A DNA stretch of 64,000 nucleotides from Salinadaptatus halalkaliphilus (GTDB lineage Archaea > Halobacteriota > Halobacteria > Halobacteriales > Natrialbaceae): NCBI RefSeq assembly GCF_006543045.1, contig NZ_RBZW01000021.1, positions 62,001 through 126,000 of the forward strand, given 5' to 3'. Every line of letters starts with the position of its first letter. Positions within the stretch are counted from its first letter, which is position 1. This document shows, piece by piece, positions 61,943 through 64,000 of this stretch. The position numbers and the translations under genes were made by a program. Under the pieces are notes generated by a model that was given only the letters and a program-made list of their open reading frames with translations, made no database searches and was not told where the DNA came from.

Positions 61943-63841
61943 TCACGGTGACGATGGCATCGACCGAGTGGGCTGTCGGGGCGAACGCGCCTCGACCCAC
62001 GTCGACAGCGAGAGGGCACGCCACAGTGCACGCGCGTCACGACTCGAGGGATCGGCGTCGAACCGTTCGTACGCCACCCGGAGTTCGTCGGCGTCTAGAT
62101 AGCGTGCCAGCGGCCCGGGGTCGGCGACAAGGTCCTGCAATCGGTCGTCTTCGAGTGCCAGCGCGTTCCAAAAGGCTTCGTCCATCATCGTTTTCCAGGG
62201 GCGCGTTCGAATCGGCTCGGGTAACAGATCCTCGAGCGAGCGTCGAACGATCGCCCGCGTCCAGCCGTCGGCGAACTGCTGGGTTGGCGCCATCGCGAGC
62301 GAAAACTCGAGCAGTCGCTTGTCCGCGAACGGAGACCGCGGTTCGATACCGACCGCACCGTAACGCAGATCGATCGTCTCGAAGTTCGCGGCGTGGCGCC
62401 CCGAGGAAAGGGAGTAATACTGGCGCAGCCGATCGGTGCTCGAGACCCGAACCGAATCGGGCCCGGACAGCCGTTTGTATCGCGATCGAAGATCGATCCG
62501 GTCGACGAAGTCGGGATCGAGCGTCGGATTTGCGTTGGCTTCCAGTATCGGACGGCCACGCCGGTTGCGGTAGTGGCGACGGACCGATTCGGGAACCAAC
62601 GGTAAGAGGGCGTGACGGACGAACAGGTGGTGTGGCGGCGTTTGGAACACCTCCCCCATCGCACGGAGTTCCAGCCACATGTGTCGCCAGCGCCCAGTTC
62701 GAAACAGTTGCGGGATCACGCCCAACCCGTAGTTCGACGCACTGTCACCGAAGACGCCGTTGAGCACGACGTCGACGCCGGCCTCGGCCGCACGGTTCGA
62801 CTGTTCCCACACCGAAAAGTGCAGCGTGTTGTGTGGCGGTTTGTCGTAGTAGGACAGATACGTCGACGCGTCGGCCAGCGAGCCACGGCGATCCAGGGTG
62901 ACGTAGTGGGGGACGATGCCGTCTCGTTGGGTCACCAACTGGATGTACTCACGCTCGTCGCTCGAGGGGGCGTCGTCGTAGACGTTCGAGAACGTCTGTA
63001 GCGGTTGCTCTGCGGGCAACAGCTCCCGTGCGAGTACCGTCACCGCCGACGAATCGAGACCGCCGCTGAGTTCGGCCCCGACCTCGCCGGCGGTGCGGAG
63101 CCGACACCGAACCGCCTGCTCGAGCAGGTCGCGAAACCGTCGCTCGTAGGCCCCATCCGACGCGAGCGTGATCGTCCGTGAGGGGTCGAGTGACCAGTAC
63201 TGCCACTGCTCGACGCCATCGGCATCGACGGTCATGGCGTGGGCCGGCGGAAGTCGGGTAATCGATTCGTAGAACGAAAGCCGCTCGTCCTCGAGTCGCC
63301 CCGTCAAAAAGTCGCCGACCTTCCGTTCGTCGAGCGTGTCGTCGACGGTCGGCAGCGCCAACAGTCCTTTGAGCTCCGTACTGAACGCAAACGTCGTGGC
63401 GCTTCGGTGATAGTAGATGGGCTTGACGCCGACGTGGTCGCGGGCACAGAACAGCTGTCGACGGTCGGCATCCCAGATAGCGAACGCGAACGCGCCGACC
63501 AGCCGGTCGACACATTGGGGTCCCCACCGGCGGTACGCCGAACACAGCAGCTTACAGTCGGGAACCTGCGACGATGCGTTCGTAATTGACAGCGTCTCGA
63601 CCAACTCGGAGCGGTTGTCGAGACGAACGTCTGCAGTGACGATCAGGCCGTCGTCGTCGTACGGTTGTGTCGTCGCCTGCGGTGTCGCTGCCAACAACTG
63701 GTGACCGAATCCGACGCGCTCGTCACACCACTGCCCGCTCCCATCCGGCCCACGGTGTGCGAGCGACTCGAGCATCGATTCGACATCGACGGGGCCGACG
63801 GCCCCACCCGCCCGGTCGAAGACGCCGACGATACCGCTCAT
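61943..63841 (-). CDS. Lasso-peptide macrolactam synthetase 2 (asparagine-synthetase-like)
   Basis: A 632-residue paralogue of the cyclase at 57095. It begins M-S-G-I-V-G, again with Ser in place of the glutaminase Cys2, and keeps LAHRGPDGSGQWCDE. The ATP-pyrophosphatase loop is ELSGGLDSSAVTVLARE; other parts are LNGVFGDSASNYGLG, VGIEPRSPFADKRLLEFSLA and RTRPWKTMMDEAFWN. It starts with ATG 63841, overlapping the stop of the B2 peptidase gene (ATGA), and precursors C and B follow downstream. It should close the rings of B and C. Confidence 0.85.
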   Translation of the reverse strand: MSGIVGVFDRAGGAVGPVDVESMLESLAHRGPDGSGQWCDERVGFGHQLLAATPQATTQPYDDDGLIVTADVRLDNRSELVETLSITNASSQVPDCKLLCSAYRRWGPQCVDRLVGAFAFAIWDADRRQLFCARDHVGVKPIYYHRSATTFAFSTELKGLLALPTVDDTLDERKVGDFLTGRLEDERLSFYESITRLPPAHAMTVDADGVEQWQYWSLDPSRTITLASDGAYERRFRDLLEQAVRCRLRTAGEVGAELSGGLDSSAVTVLARELLPAEQPLQTFSNVYDDAPSSDEREYIQLVTQRDGIVPHYVTLDRRGSLADASTYLSYYDKPPHNTLHFSVWEQSNRAAEAGVDVVLNGVFGDSASNYGLGVIPQLFRTGRWRHMWLELRAMGEVFQTPPHHLFVRHALLPLVPESVRRHYRNRRGRPILEANANPTLDPDFVDRIDLRSRYKRLSGPDSVRVSSTDRLRQYYSLSSGRHAANFETIDLRYGAVGIEPRSPFADKRLLEFSLAMAPTQQFADGWTRAIVRRSLEDLLPEPIRTRPWKTMMDEAFWNALALEDDRLQDLVADPGPLARYLDADELRVAYERFDADPSSRDARALWRALSLSTWVEARSPRQPTRSMPSSP

Positions 63842-64000
63842 GGCCCGCCAATTTCGTCAAGCGGTGGCAGCGGTTCGAACCGCGAAAGGTCCTCGAGGTG
63901 TCCGATAAGAACCGACCCATCGTACTCGATCCAGCTGTGGGCTTGGAAACAGCCGCTCCCAGCTGCTGTGTCGTTTCCGTCGCTGGCCGTGTCGACGCCG
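63838..64000 (-). CDS. Lasso-peptide B2 leader peptidase (C-terminal end only)
   Basis: Only the last 54 codons are in the window. They read CFQAHSWIEYDGSVLIGH, then LEDLSRFEPLPPLDEIGG, which matches the end of B2/McjB-type transglutaminase-like proteases. Their catalytic triad includes the His of the H-[AS]-W-x-E segment seen here; the Cys part would be upstream, outside the window. The enzyme removes the leader before cyclisation. The stop overlaps the start of cyclase 2 by four bases, so the two are co-translated. It may also serve precursor A. Confidence 0.78.
   Translation of the reverse strand, partial: GVDTASDGNDTAAGSGCFQAHSWIEYDGSVLIGHLEDLSRFEPLPPLDEIGGP

Noticed and set aside
61728-62024. 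A 98-codon version of precursor C with a longer N-terminus
   Set aside because: The extra part overlaps the end of cyclase 2 and starts upstream of the TATA box; precursor B has exactly the short length.
57095-63841. Two asparagine synthetases (AsnB) for amino-acid metabolism
   Set aside because: Both lack the catalytic Cys2, and both are embedded among lasso precursor, exporter, kinase and peptidase genes.

Overview
The window is chromosomal DNA from a halophilic archaeon (class Halobacteria, most likely Natrialbales; the genus cannot be read from the sequence). The evidence is the GC-rich, CTCGAG-laden coding sequence, strongly acidic proteins, archaeal TATA boxes about 25 bases ahead of start codons (leaderless genes), a class I lysyl-tRNA synthetase, ribosomal protein S19e, a PDCD5-like protein, a PitA-type heme protein and many small haloarchaea-restricted families.

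From 1 to about 43.0 kb the layout is ordinary core genome in short operons: an RND/MMPL exporter with a TrmB regulator; a NUDIX hydrolase; a deacylase with a threonine synthase-like enzyme; a YgfZ/GcvT-like protein; pitA; pyrH-lysS-site-2 protease; moaE; a second site-2 protease; thiL; rps19e, PDCD5 and a PP-loop protein; a GAF histidine kinase; hisS; a sulfatase; desampylase with a cobalamin-binding-like protein and hisG; an MFS transporter; a Tat lipoprotein; a second NUDIX hydrolase; small DUF proteins; rimI; and an SLC6-type Na+ symporter with a small partner. Two kinds of mobile DNA sit in this part. One is an IS1341-type (tnpB-only) element that cut a hotdog thioesterase gene exactly after TTAC. 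The other is five copies of an 85-86 bp hairpin MITE, each flanked by the trinucleotide TCA/TGA; one copy replaced the C-terminus of a DUF892 gene and another sits on the stop codon of pitA.

A tRNA-Lys(UUU) at 43.06 kb is followed by a 39-bp exact duplicate of its 3' end and flank, the usual footprint of integration at a tRNA. Beyond it lies an accessory island with AT-rich intergenic DNA. The island first carries a surface-glycan locus (43.9-53.7 kb): nucleotide-sugar dehydrogenase, two glycosyltransferases, a DUF354 protein, a ParB-like protein, a polytopic membrane protein, a flippase and a sugar epimerase.

The right end (54.0-64.0 kb) is the most interesting part: what looks like an archaeal lasso-peptide biosynthetic locus made of two facing modules. 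The plus-strand module has a nucleotidyltransferase, an ABC exporter, an asparagine-synthetase-like lasso cyclase, a 43-residue precursor (A) with a textbook lasso leader and a predicted Gly1-Asp8 ring, and two HPr-kinase-like proteins. The minus-strand module has the end of a B2 leader peptidase (cut by the window edge), a second cyclase, and two near-identical 52-residue precursors (B and C), each with its own promoter. The kinases and nucleotidyltransferase suggest that at least one product is modified at its C-terminus. The leader-binding RRE (B1) protein is not seen and would be expected beyond the right edge.
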